DNA of 19,105 bases from Xanthobacteraceae bacterium (GTDB lineage: Bacteria; Pseudomonadota; Alphaproteobacteria; Rhizobiales; Xanthobacteraceae). The notes under the pieces are model-generated. The model did not search any database. It had not been told where the DNA came from and was given only the letters and a program-made list of their open reading frames with translations. The translations under genes were made by a program, and so were the position numbers. The stretch covers positions 1-19,105 of the forward strand of contig JASHRR010000649.1 in NCBI GenBank assembly GCA_030037185.1, written 5' to 3'. Numbering within the stretch: position 1 is the first letter of the stretch; each line of letters opens with the position of its first letter. Positions 1 to 8,201 of this stretch are shown piece by piece.

Positions 1-879
1 GAGGCCCATTTGCATGCTTTCGCGACCGAGCTTGCGACCCCCGACGGCGGCAAACGGCAGCTCTTTCTGCACACATCACCGGAATTTGCCTGCAAGAAAC
101 TGTTGACGGCGGGCGAGCGCCGCATCTTCGAGTTCGCCCGCGTGTTCCGCAATCGGGAACAGGGGGCCTTGCATCACCCGGAATTCACCATGCTGGAATG
201 GTACCGCACCGGCGAATCCTGCGAGGCGCTGATGGACGATTGCGCCCAATTCCTCGCCATCGCGGCATCCGCCGCCGGAACCGACCGATTCTCATTCCGC
301 GGCCGCACTGCCGATCCGCTGGCGGCTCCGGAACGGCTTACGGTCGCGGAGGCGTTCACGGTCTATGCGGGGATCGATGTTCTGGCGACCCTCAGTGAAC
401 ATGCAGGAGACCGCGATCGACTGGCCGCCCAGGCCCGCGCTGCCGGGGTGCGGCTCGCCGATGACGATAGCTGGAGCGACATTTTCAGCCGCATCCTAAT
501 CGAGCGCATCGAGCCTCGGATCGGCAACGGCCGCGCCACGTTCTTGACCGAATATCCGCGCCCCGAGGCGGCACTGGCGCGACCCAAACCCTCCGATCCG
601 AGGATCGCAGAGCGTTTCGAACTGTTCGCGTGCGGAGTAGAACTTGCCAATGGGTTCGGCGAACTTACCGACCCGGTGGAGCAGCGCACGCGGCTCGAAG
701 CCGAAATGGCCAACAAGCAGCGGCTTTACGGCGAGCGCTATCCGATCGATGAGGAGTTCCTGGCGGCTCTGGCCCGCATGCCGCCGGCGAGCGGCTGTGC
801 CCTCGGTTTCGACCGGCTTGCGATGCTCGCGGCGAGAGCCTCGCGCATCGAGCAGGTGATTTGGACGCCGCTGTCTTGA
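1..879 (+). CDS. epmA: EF-P beta-lysyltransferase EpmA (5' partial)
   Basis: Class II lysyl-tRNA-synthetase-like enzyme that activates (R)-beta-lysine with ATP and attaches it to a conserved lysine of elongation factor P, which helps ribosomes through polyproline stretches. The frame is open from base 1 (Glu-Ala-His-Leu-His-Ala-Phe), so the gene begins upstream. The TTG at position 10 is inside the conserved core and is not a start. By comparison with the E. coli protein about 50-60 residues are missing. Class II motif 2 is seen as FARVFRNRE followed by HHPEFTMLEWYR, and motif 3 as GCALGFDRLAML near the end. No anticodon-binding domain is present, which separates EpmA from LysS. The stop at 877-879 is 10 bases before epmB, so the two are surely co-transcribed. 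Identification is from family knowledge plus the visible motifs. Confidence 0.93.
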   Translation, partial: EAHLHAFATELATPDGGKRQLFLHTSPEFACKKLLTAGERRIFEFARVFRNREQGALHHPEFTMLEWYRTGESCEALMDDCAQFLAIAASAAGTDRFSFRGRTADPLAAPERLTVAEAFTVYAGIDVLATLSEHAGDRDRLAAQARAAGVRLADDDSWSDIFSRILIERIEPRIGNGRATFLTEYPRPEAALARPKPSDPRIAERFELFACGVELANGFGELTDPVEQRTRLEAEMANKQRLYGERYPIDEEFLAALARMPPASGCALGFDRLAMLAARASRIEQVIWTPLS

Positions 880-889
880 AAGGCACCCG

Positions 890-1948
890 ATGACGAGCAA
901 CACCCTGCGCAGCATTGCGCAACTGCGAGACGCCGGCCTGGTGCCGGCCGAGCAAACGGCAGCGCTCGAGAAGGTCGCCGCCCGCTATGCCGTGGCAATC
1001 ACCCCCGCCGTCGCGGCGCTGATCGATCGCGACGATCCGAATGATCCGATCGCACGCCAGTTCATCCCCGACCCCGCCGAACTCGTCTCGCGGCCAAACG
1101 AGCGGGCCGATCCGATCGGCGATGACGCTTTCAGCCCGGTCGAGGGAATAGTAGGCCGCTATCGGGACCGGGTGCTTCTGAAACTGGTTTACGCCTGCCC
1201 GGTCTATTGCCGGTTCTGCTTTCGCCGCGAGATGGTGGGGCCGGGCGGACGACGAAGTCTCACGGCGGACAAGCGCGACGCCGCTTACCGGTATATCAGC
1301 CAGCACCCCGAGATTTGGGAGGTCATATTGACGGGCGGCGACCCGCTGGTGCTGCCGCCGTCCCTGCTGCGCGAGGTGGTGCGCACGCTCGCCGCCATCG
1401 ATCACGTCAAGATCGTTCGCCTGCATACCCGCATGCCCGCGGTGGCGCCCGAGCGGATCACCGCCGAATTGGTGGAGGCCCTGCGGGCGGCTGGAGCGAC
1501 GACTTACGTGGCGCTTCATGCCAATCACCCTCGCGAATTGTCGCCGGCGGCCCGTGCGGCGTGCGCCCGGATCGTCGACGCCGGCATTCCGATGCTCAGC
1601 CAGACGGTGCTGCTGCGCGGCGTCAACGACGACGTCGAAACCATGAGCGCGCTGATGCGCGCCTTCGTGGAGTGCCGTATCAAGCCCTACTATCTGCACC
1701 ACCCTGATCTCGCGCCCGGCACGGGCCACCTGCGCAGTTCGATCGCGGCCGGCCAGGACCTGATGAGGCAGATGCGCGGGCGGGTATCAGGTCTATGCCA
1801 GCCCGCCTATGTGCTCGACATTCCGGGCGGCGCCGGCAAAGTTCCGGTTGGGCCGAACTATATTTCGGCGCGCGCGGACGGCGCCGAACAAGGTTACGAA
1901 GTGCGCACGATCGACGGCAGCTTACACCCATACCCGCCGCCCAGCTGA
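890..1948 (+). CDS. epmB: EF-P modification lysine 2,3-aminomutase EpmB
   Basis: Radical SAM, PLP-dependent aminomutase of 352 residues that converts (S)-alpha-lysine to (R)-beta-lysine, the substrate of EpmA. The [4Fe-4S]/SAM motif CxxxCxxC is visible as C103-PVY-C107-RF-C110. A glycine-rich GGD motif (LTGGDPLVL) follows, and near the C terminus GGAGKVPVGPNYI carries the likely PLP lysine K317. The length suits the short EpmB type rather than the clostridial KamA of over 400 residues. The ATG at 890 has a purine-rich AAAGG about 6 bases upstream, overlapping the end of epmA. The neighbouring epmA makes the EF-P role far more likely than lysine fermentation. The efp gene itself is not in the window. 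The stop lies 12 bases from the convergent hpaB-like stop, so there is no room for a terminator between them. Confidence 0.93.
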   Translation: MTSNTLRSIAQLRDAGLVPAEQTAALEKVAARYAVAITPAVAALIDRDDPNDPIARQFIPDPAELVSRPNERADPIGDDAFSPVEGIVGRYRDRVLLKLVYACPVYCRFCFRREMVGPGGRRSLTADKRDAAYRYISQHPEIWEVILTGGDPLVLPPSLLREVVRTLAAIDHVKIVRLHTRMPAVAPERITAELVEALRAAGATTYVALHANHPRELSPAARAACARIVDAGIPMLSQTVLLRGVNDDVETMSALMRAFVECRIKPYYLHHPDLAPGTGHLRSSIAAGQDLMRQMRGRVSGLCQPAYVLDIPGGAGKVPVGPNYISARADGAEQGYEVRTIDGSLHPYPPPS

Positions 1949-1960
1949 GCGCGCTGTCGA

Positions 1961-3448
1961 TCACTCGGCCGCGGCGCTCCTGCTTGCCTGTCCTGGCGTG
2001 GGATAGCGCGCCATCAGGTCGTCCACCATGCCCGTACATCTGGCCCAGTCGAAGGTCCGATAAGAGTGCCCGCGGGTGACGAACGATGCGCCGGCGTAGA
2101 ACATTTCATACTGGATGTGGCGCGATGCGAATTCCGATCCCAGCGCATCCCAGGCAAGCTTGAAGAATTTCACCCGCTCTTGCGGCGTCAACAAGGGAGA
2201 TTTCTGCGTCTTGTCGATCAAGTCGGCAAGCAGCGGATTGTCGAAGTCGGCAACGCTCGACGGCTGCATGATGAGACCGCCGCCGGCGAGATCCCTGATC
2301 GCGGTGATGACCTTCGGATAGAGCTGCTGGGTCAGCGTCTGCGCCGAATAGAGCAGGTGGCGATCCGGAACAAAGTAGCGGCCGGCGCGCTGCCCCTTGG
2401 CTTCCATGCCGTGCAGCAGGCCGTCGACGAGGCCGACCTGCGCGGCAATCTGGCCCAGCGAATCGCGAACCTGCGCAAATGCCGCGATGCCGTTTGCTTC
2501 GGCGATGCGATGGGCAAGCCCGGCGAGGAAACGCATCTTCACCAGCAACCTGATCTGGCATTGATAATTCTGGTAGACATGGGCCGGCGTCCCGTGAAAC
2601 TGCTTTAGGGTCATCTCTATGTTCTGGTTAACGAATACGCGCTCCCACGGCACCTTGACGTCGTCGAAGTAGAGCACGGAATCGTTTTCATCGAACTGGC
2701 TCGACAGCGGGTTGTCAAAGCAAGAGGCTGCGCTGTCCTCGTAGGATTTGCGGGAAAGCACGCGCAGCCCCTTGACGTTCATCGGGACCGCGAACGATGC
2801 GGCGTGCCTCTCGTCCCCGGCGGCGAGCGGCTGGATGCAGGTGACGAACACTTCATTCGCCATGATGCTTGATGTGGCGAGCATCTTGGCGCCCCTGATG
2901 GTCAGGCCTTCGCCATCCTCATCGACCACCGCAGCAGCGAGATTGGGGTCAGCCTGGGCGTGGGCTGATTTGGAGCGGTCCGCTTGCGGATTGATGATGA
3001 CGTAAGTCAGGAACAAGTCATTGTCGCGGGCGAACCGGTAATAGTCCCGCAAAGCGCCGGCGCGCTTTCGATCATAGGCCTCAAACAGCTCGATCCCCAT
3101 GAACATGCCGCTGATGCATGACGCCACGTGGTCGGGCGAACGCCCCATGAACCCGAAATGCAGCTCGGCCCAGGCCGCGAGCGCCTGGCGCCGTTCGAGC
3201 AATTGGGCATGGTTTTCCGGAAGCTGCCAGCAGCGGTTGACGCGGCGCCCGGTATCCGGGCTCGCGAAGGTCAAGGCGTCGATGAAGCCGGGCTGGGCCT
3301 GGAACTCGTAAAGGGCGGCTACCGTTCGGATCGAGTTACGAAAGGCCTTGTGAGTGGTCACGTCGCCGACGCGTTTGCCGTAAATATAGACGTCGCGCCC
3401 GTCGCGCAGACTCTCGACGTGAGCCTGCCCTGTCTTGATCGGAATCAT
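1961..3448 (-). CDS. HpaB-family flavin-dependent aromatic monooxygenase
   Basis: Member of the 4-hydroxyphenylacetate 3-hydroxylase/PvcC family: a cytosolic oxygenase that uses reduced FAD from a separate reductase (HpaC type) to hydroxylate phenolic substrates. The 495-residue length fits the family. The N terminus IKTGQAHVESLRDGRDVYI, followed by GKRVGDVTTH, is the typical HpaB N-domain opening. FDDVKVPWERVFV is the conserved turn of the acyl-CoA-dehydrogenase-like core. The related 4-hydroxybutyryl-CoA dehydratase needs cysteines for a 4Fe-4S cluster, and no such spacing is evident, so an oxygenase is favoured. I chose the ATG at 3448, preceded by GGGATGGGAA. A TTG at 3460 would add four residues. 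No reductase gene is adjacent, and the true substrate cannot be read from sequence. Confidence 0.85.
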   Translation of the reverse strand: MIPIKTGQAHVESLRDGRDVYIYGKRVGDVTTHKAFRNSIRTVAALYEFQAQPGFIDALTFASPDTGRRVNRCWQLPENHAQLLERRQALAAWAELHFGFMGRSPDHVASCISGMFMGIELFEAYDRKRAGALRDYYRFARDNDLFLTYVIINPQADRSKSAHAQADPNLAAAVVDEDGEGLTIRGAKMLATSSIMANEVFVTCIQPLAAGDERHAASFAVPMNVKGLRVLSRKSYEDSAASCFDNPLSSQFDENDSVLYFDDVKVPWERVFVNQNIEMTLKQFHGTPAHVYQNYQCQIRLLVKMRFLAGLAHRIAEANGIAAFAQVRDSLGQIAAQVGLVDGLLHGMEAKGQRAGRYFVPDRHLLYSAQTLTQQLYPKVITAIRDLAGGGLIMQPSSVADFDNPLLADLIDKTQKSPLLTPQERVKFFKLAWDALGSEFASRHIQYEMFYAGASFVTRGHSYRTFDWARCTGMVDDLMARYPTPGQASRSAAAE

Positions 3449-3475
3449 TTCCCATCCCAATTCGAGGTTTGCCCT

Positions 3476-3495
3476 GCGCCAGTCGGCGCCTTTTT
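3476..3495 (+). terminator. weak terminator-like hairpin
   Basis: GCGCC (3476-3480) pairs with GGCGC (3485-3489) around the loop AGTC. One C and then five T residues (3491-3495) follow. The shape is that of a small intrinsic terminator reading on the plus strand, but no plus-strand gene ends just before it. It would act only on transcripts antisense to the hpaB-like gene, or it may be chance. Confidence 0.25.
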
Positions 3496-3562
3496 GCGGT
3501 TGTCATGTTAGCACGCGTCGCCACGGCAACGACTCGCCGACTCCGCTTCGCAAATGGTAGGC

Positions 3563-3591
3563 CTGTAGTGTATCGATGGGGCTGTAGTGTA
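3563..3591 (+). repeat. two direct copies of CTGTAGTGTA
   Basis: The 10-mer CTGTAGTGTA occurs at 3563-3572 and again at 3582-3591, 19 bases apart start to start, which is close to two helical turns. The placement about 115 bases upstream of the hpaB-like ATG and 270 bases upstream of the PBP gene suits a regulator binding site. No regulator gene is nearby to support this. Confidence 0.4.
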
Positions 3592-3857
3592 CGGATAGTG
3601 GCGGTGTGGCGCGACCTGACCGAGGAGCAGAGCCAAGCAAAAAGGTCGCAGGCGCCTTTTCTGGCTGCGGACAGGCGCAATTTTGCTGATGGTTAAGAAA
3701 AGCTTGCGGAATGGCATGCTGAATATGCCACTGGAACGCATCAGCGTTGAACCGCATATCCACCTGAGTTGACAAACCCTAAAAAAGCCGTCGTCGGAAT
3801 GCGTCATCGACCGCAGGGCGCGATAAAATCTGGGCCAGCCAATAGATTGGTGTCTTT

Positions 3858-6800
3858 ATGGATATGATTCTCGTCAAGATTTTAGCTGCGTTCCTTACGC
3901 TCAGCGTGGTGACGACGCGCCCCGATGCCATCAAGACGCAGTTCGATCCGCAGCGCGACCAGGCCGAGGTCACTCAGGTATTGCGTGATGGCTGCGCCCA
4001 TATGCGCAAAGCGTTCGATGTTGAGTCCCTTGACATCGACGACCTCATCAAGACCGCCATGGATGATCCGCAAGCGCTCTCGAGCGACGTCAAGGTGCTT
4101 CATGGGCTGAAGTTCGATACCCTGCTTGCGGTCTACAGTCAATTCTGCAAGGGCGAAGACAAGGCTTCGGTGGACCTTGGCGAGGTGATCCGATTCTATA
4201 ACGGCGCCCTCGCTGACCTTCCCGATTACACCCGTCTCAAGGGCGCCCGCATGGCCATATCGGGCGGGATTCTCGACGGCAAAGGGGAACGCTTCGCCGA
4301 TCTCACCGAGAGCAACCGACGCATCTGGGTGCCGCTGCGGGACATTCCCCTTCATGTCCAGAAGGCCTTCATCGCCGCCGAGGACAGGCGCTTTTACGAA
4401 CATCATGGAGTCGACGAGCGCGCTCTCATCCGCGCCATGGTGTCGAACCTTGCCAGCCCCGGCCGGCCGCAAGGCGGTTCGACCATCACCCAGCAGGTTG
4501 TCAAGAACCTGCTGGTCGGCGATGACGTCACCTACGAACGCAAGATGCGTGAGATCATCCTGGCTTCCCGGCTGGAGCACAGTCTCACCAAAGCGGAAAT
4601 CCTGGAACTCTATCTCAACTCGATCTACCTCGGCCGCGGTGCGTGGGGAATCGAGCTGGCGGCGCGCAATTACTTCGGCAAGCCGGCCTCCGCATTGACG
4701 CTGGAGGAAGGCGCAATGCTGGCCGGGCTGCCCAAAGGGCCGACTTATTACAGTCCGGATCGCCGTCCCGATCGAGCGCAGGAGCGGCTCGCCTATGTGG
4801 TGAGCCGGATGCAGGAAGACGGCGTGGCGGGTGCCGCGGCGATCGACAGCAGCAAGCTCGCGTTACCCCACATGGTGGCCTACACCCAGACCCAGCAGCG
4901 CGATTCGGGCTACTACTTCCTCGACCATGTGACGCGCGAGGCGCGATCGCTTGCCGGATTGGCGACCCTGACGGCTGCCGGCACGACGGTACACACCACG
5001 GTTCGTCCGGAGCTCCAGCGCGCCACCGAGGCTGCGCTGCAGGAGGGCTTGGCGCAGTACGAGATTCGCACCGGCCGCACGGAATGGCACGGCGCGGAGG
5101 CAAATCTCGCTGAGGCGGTGCGACGCATCGAGGCGTCCCGGCCGGCGGCGGTTGCCGAGATGACGGCGGTATCTGATGTCAAGCCTCCCGGCCGCGGCTC
5201 CGCCCGCACGGCCGACGGCGGCGCCAAACCGTCACGCGGCGGCACTGCCGGAAGGCTCGCGCCAGGTCCCGGCTCAGCAGGTCCCGGCTCAGCAGGTCCC
5301 GGTTTAGCAGGTCCCGGTTTAGCAGGTCCCGGCTCAGCAGGTGCCGGCTCGGCAAGTCGCGGCTCGGCGGGCGCGGGGTCAACGAGCGCGAAAGCCTCGC
5401 CTTCTGCGCCCGATGTCGTCGGCCCCGTGCCGCTCGCTCCGGCGGCGGCTCCCGTCGTCAAGCCGAAGCCGGCTTGGCAGCAGGCGCTCGAGGCGGCGCA
5501 TTTGCCGCTCTACGACGTCCACTGGTCGAGCGCAATCGTGCTGCCGACGAGTGATCGCGCCGGCCTACGGGTTGGACTATCCGACGGTCGCATCATGCCG
5601 CTGTCCTCAGCCGGTCTCGCCGGCCGGCGCGGTCTCAACCCTTATGACGTGGTGTTCGTCAAGGTCAGCGACACCAGAGGCAAGCAGACCCGGGCCGAGC
5701 TGCGCGTGCGCCCGACCGTCGAGGGCGCCGCGGTGATCCTCGACAACAAGACCGGCGCCATTCTCGCCATGGCGGGCGGCTTCTCTTATCCGTTGAGCCA
5801 GCTCAACCGCGTGACCCAGGCGGTGCGCCAGCCGGGCTCCTCGCTCAAGCCGTTCACCTATCTGGCGGCGCTGCAACGGGGCCTGCAGCCCAATACGCTG
5901 GTGAGAGACCAAGCTGTGACCCTGCCGCCGATGGGCGATTCGTCCCGTGCGCGGGAGAAGGACTACTGGTCGCCCAAGAACGCCGACGGCGGCGGCGGCG
6001 GCATCACGACGTTGCGACGCGGACTGGAAAATTCCAAGAACCTTGTCACCGCCAATCTGCTCGACGGCGGCATCGACTCCGATCCGAGCCAAAGTCTCCG
6101 ACGGGTCTGCGAACTGACTATCGACGCGCAGATCTACCACGATTGCGTGGCGTATTATCCGTTCGTTCTCGGCGCCCAGCCCGCCCGGCTGATCGACATG
6201 GCGGCATTTTATGCGGCAGTCGCCACCGAGGGCCGCCGCCCCTCGCCCTACGCCATCGAGTCGATTGAGCAGAACGGCCGCACCGTCTACACCCATACGC
6301 CCGATGCGAAATGGCTGGCCGGGGGCGACCGGCCGTCATTCTTTCAACTGCGCAGCATGTTGCAGGGGGTGGTGGCCCGCGGCACCGCGCGCGCGATCGG
6401 GCACTTGTCGTCCTACGTGGGCGGCAAAACCGGCACCAGCGATGACGGCAACGACGCGTGGTTCATTGGCTTTACCAACGACATGACGATTGGCGTGTGG
6501 GTCGGCTACGACAACGCCGACGGCAAGCGCCGCACGCTCGGCAATAACCAGACCGGCGGACGCGTAGCCGTGCCGATTTTCGCGCAGATCGTCGAAGCCG
6601 GCTGGGCGAGCTACGCCCGCAAGACGCCGCTCAATCCGCCGTCGCCCGAGGCAAGAAAAGAGCTTGTGGCGATGCAGATCGACCTTGAGAGCGGAACCCC
6701 GCTCCGTGATCGCGGACCTGGTCCGGAGGGCTTTACGGAATATTTCCGCGTGCGGCACGGGCAGGTCGAGGAAACCCGCTATGCGCTGGTGTCACCGGAC

Positions 6801-7091
6801 GAGGTCGCCGCCAATCGGTTCGGCGATGACGGTGAGGACGATCTGCGCTACCCGAACGCCGGCGGGCGGTACCCCGGGAGTCCCTATGGCGGCTATTATG
6901 CGCAACCGCAACGTCCCGGTGACCTTTTCCAGCTGTTCGGCAGTTTGTTCGGCCAGCCGCAGCGCCAAGCGCCGCCGAACGGCGGGTATGGCGATCTTCG
7001 TTCACGCAGCCCGGACGATCGGCGGTGGTTCCCACCACGCCAGGTCGACCCCGACGTGCCATGGCGCGACCGCCAGCGCAGCGATTATTGA
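3858..7091 (+). CDS. class A penicillin-binding protein (PBP1A-like)
   Basis: Bifunctional peptidoglycan glycosyltransferase/transpeptidase acting in the periplasm, anchored by the hydrophobic N terminus (MILVKILAAFLTLSVV). Residues 20-135 form an extension I do not recognise. The GT51 domain (about 150-330) shows FIAAEDRRFYEHHG with catalytic E175, then QGGSTITQQVVKNL. The penicillin-binding domain has SSLK (S661, K664), SKN (S726-N728) and KTG (857-859), so all three active-site motifs are intact. Between them is an OB-like segment (about 560-630) preceded by a Gly/Pro/Ala-rich linker with a 5-residue repeat at 470-504. The last 120 residues are Pro/Gly/Tyr/Gln-rich. At 1077 residues it is longer than usual for PBP1A (about 800-850). 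No clear ribosome-binding site precedes the ATG at 3858, and an ATG two codons later is also possible. Confidence 0.92.
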   Translation: MDMILVKILAAFLTLSVVTTRPDAIKTQFDPQRDQAEVTQVLRDGCAHMRKAFDVESLDIDDLIKTAMDDPQALSSDVKVLHGLKFDTLLAVYSQFCKGEDKASVDLGEVIRFYNGALADLPDYTRLKGARMAISGGILDGKGERFADLTESNRRIWVPLRDIPLHVQKAFIAAEDRRFYEHHGVDERALIRAMVSNLASPGRPQGGSTITQQVVKNLLVGDDVTYERKMREIILASRLEHSLTKAEILELYLNSIYLGRGAWGIELAARNYFGKPASALTLEEGAMLAGLPKGPTYYSPDRRPDRAQERLAYVVSRMQEDGVAGAAAIDSSKLALPHMVAYTQTQQRDSGYYFLDHVTREARSLAGLATLTAAGTTVHTTVRPELQRATEAALQEGLAQYEIRTGRTEWHGAEANLAEAVRRIEASRPAAVAEMTAVSDVKPPGRGSARTADGGAKPSRGGTAGRLAPGPGSAGPGSAGPGLAGPGLAGPGSAGAGSASRGSAGAGSTSAKASPSAPDVVGPVPLAPAAAPVVKPKPAWQQALEAAHLPLYDVHWSSAIVLPTSDRAGLRVGLSDGRIMPLSSAGLAGRRGLNPYDVVFVKVSDTRGKQTRAELRVRPTVEGAAVILDNKTGAILAMAGGFSYPLSQLNRVTQAVRQPGSSLKPFTYLAALQRGLQPNTLVRDQAVTLPPMGDSSRAREKDYWSPKNADGGGGGITTLRRGLENSKNLVTANLLDGGIDSDPSQSLRRVCELTIDAQIYHDCVAYYPFVLGAQPARLIDMAAFYAAVATEGRRPSPYAIESIEQNGRTVYTHTPDAKWLAGGDRPSFFQLRSMLQGVVARGTARAIGHLSSYVGGKTGTSDDGNDAWFIGFTNDMTIGVWVGYDNADGKRRTLGNNQTGGRVAVPIFAQIVEAGWASYARKTPLNPPSPEARKELVAMQIDLESGTPLRDRGPGPEGFTEYFRVRHGQVEETRYALVSPDEVAANRFGDDGEDDLRYPNAGGRYPGSPYGGYYAQPQRPGDLFQLFGSLFGQPQRQAPPNGGYGDLRSRSPDDRRWFPPRQVDPDVPWRDRQRSDY
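5265..5369 (+). repeat. 15-bp in-frame tandem repeat (seven units)
   Basis: Seven 15-base units with consensus GGTCCCGGCTCAGCA run head to tail. Units 1, 2 and 5 are identical, units 3 and 4 share a CTCA-to-TTTA change, and units 6 and 7 have diverged further. Each encodes Gly-Pro-Gly-Ser/Leu-Ala, giving residues 470-504 of the penicillin-binding protein. Because the unit is a multiple of three, gain or loss of copies would keep the frame. Confidence 0.95.
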
Positions 7092-7136
7092 TATTGAGGA
7101 TTGGATGGTCACGGTGATCGCGAGAAGGACCTTAAG

Positions 7137-8168
7137 ATGAGAGCGCCCGACGTTGCATTTTTCGGAATTCTGGCGGCCGCGGCATGCATGCCGGCCCATT
7201 CCTGGGCCCAGGAATTCCAGATGAAGGAAGTCCCCTCCCTGCCGCCGCTGGCGGCGGGCACTTTGGCGCCCCACACGATCCTGTTTGCGGATCATCGCAA
7301 GGACGAACTCGTCGACCCCACCACCGGGCTCATCCGTTTCTCGGACTGGGAGCGTTCACGGCCGCAACAGAAACAGCTGCTGAGCCTGTTTCCCTCATTC
7401 GAGGAACCGATGGTGAGCGGTGCCGAGGGTGCCGGCAAGCCGCGCAAGCGACGGCTTCACGTCTATGTGGCGGAAGCGCGCTTTGCGGTGGCCAAGCCGG
7501 CCGCCGCGATCAATCTGTCGAAACTGATCACGCTTGCGATGATTCAGCAGCTCGATCCGTCCATTCAGCATCGCCTGATCCCGGCGGCGGACGTTATTCC
7601 AAACAAGGACGCGAACTCGCCGAACCGTAATCCGAAGCGCCAGTGGTGCGAAGGCAGCACCACTTTGATCTGCATCCAATCGAGGTACCAGCTCGAAGGA
7701 CGGCTGCCGACCGGCATCATGCTGGTCAACAAGATCCGCGAAAACCACAAGAGGATTGCGGATTTCATGGAATTTCAGAGCGAGCTTCGGCTGGTTCCGG
7801 AGGCCGAGGTCGACCAGGCGGCCCTGGCCAAGGCGACTGGCGTCGATGCTCCGGTGGCGGGGGTGGTCGAGCAGAACATCTTCTATGTCAACCAGATCAT
7901 GCAGTTCGGTAAATTTATCGCGGTGCTGCAGCCCGATCCAGCCGATGCCAAGAAGTCGGTCGCGACCGCCCTCATTGCGCTCGCCGTCGACAGCGAACTG
8001 TTCGAGAAGAAGAAGGAGCTGGAAAGCGTCCCCATCCTGCGCAACCTTGTGCCCGCGCAGGTGCTTGCCGGAAACAGCTCATTCAATACCGGAAATTCGA
8101 TCAGCGCCGGACTGCCGAAATATTCCCGCAATCGCATCAAGGCCGTCGCGACGCTGCTGGAGAAATGA
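7137..8168 (+). CDS. exported protein of unknown function
   Basis: I do not recognise a family. The 343-residue product begins with a clear Sec signal peptide (MRAPDVAFFGILAAAACMP, likely cut after the Ala of SWAQE, near residue 27), so it is probably periplasmic. The body is soluble-looking and moderately charged. A two-cysteine segment (WCEGSTTLICIQSRYQLEG) in the middle could form a disulfide. The ATG at 7137 follows GAGAAGGA at 7122-7129 at good spacing, and is preferred over a TTG at 7101 that would put charged residues before the signal. It starts 45 bases after the penicillin-binding protein gene and is probably co-transcribed with it, so a cell-envelope role is a reasonable guess only. 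Confidence 0.8.
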   Translation: MRAPDVAFFGILAAAACMPAHSWAQEFQMKEVPSLPPLAAGTLAPHTILFADHRKDELVDPTTGLIRFSDWERSRPQQKQLLSLFPSFEEPMVSGAEGAGKPRKRRLHVYVAEARFAVAKPAAAINLSKLITLAMIQQLDPSIQHRLIPAADVIPNKDANSPNRNPKRQWCEGSTTLICIQSRYQLEGRLPTGIMLVNKIRENHKRIADFMEFQSELRLVPEAEVDQAALAKATGVDAPVAGVVEQNIFYVNQIMQFGKFIAVLQPDPADAKKSVATALIALAVDSELFEKKKELESVPILRNLVPAQVLAGNSSFNTGNSISAGLPKYSRNRIKAVATLLEK

Positions 8169-8201
8169 AAGACCCGGTTCCATTTCAACGGAACGCAGGT
8201 G

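Larger units (their letters stand above)
3449..3857. other. gene-free region between divergent hpaB-like and PBP genes
   Basis: No credible gene is seen here. Short ORFs on both strands have the composition of non-coding sequence. The region should hold divergent promoters. It contains a hairpin with a T-tract (3476-3495), a direct repeat (3563-3591), a self-complementary AAAAGG/CCTTTT pair (3640-3645 with 3655-3660), and a 6-bp inverted repeat TGGCAT/ATGCCA (3712-3717 with 3725-3730). A perfect TTGACA lies at 3769-3774, but no good -10 box is found 16-18 bases downstream, so no promoter is called. Confidence 0.6.

Noticed and set aside
665..1729. 354-residue open frame on the minus strand
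   Set aside because: It is antisense to epmA/epmB, and its Arg/His-rich composition is typical of a shadow frame.
3563..3591. start of a CRISPR array
   Set aside because: There are only two 10-base copies with a 9-base spacer, far too short for repeat and spacer units.
3508..3807. 99-residue minus-strand frame in the intergenic gap
   Set aside because: It has no ribosome-binding site, no recognisable motif, and a non-coding composition.
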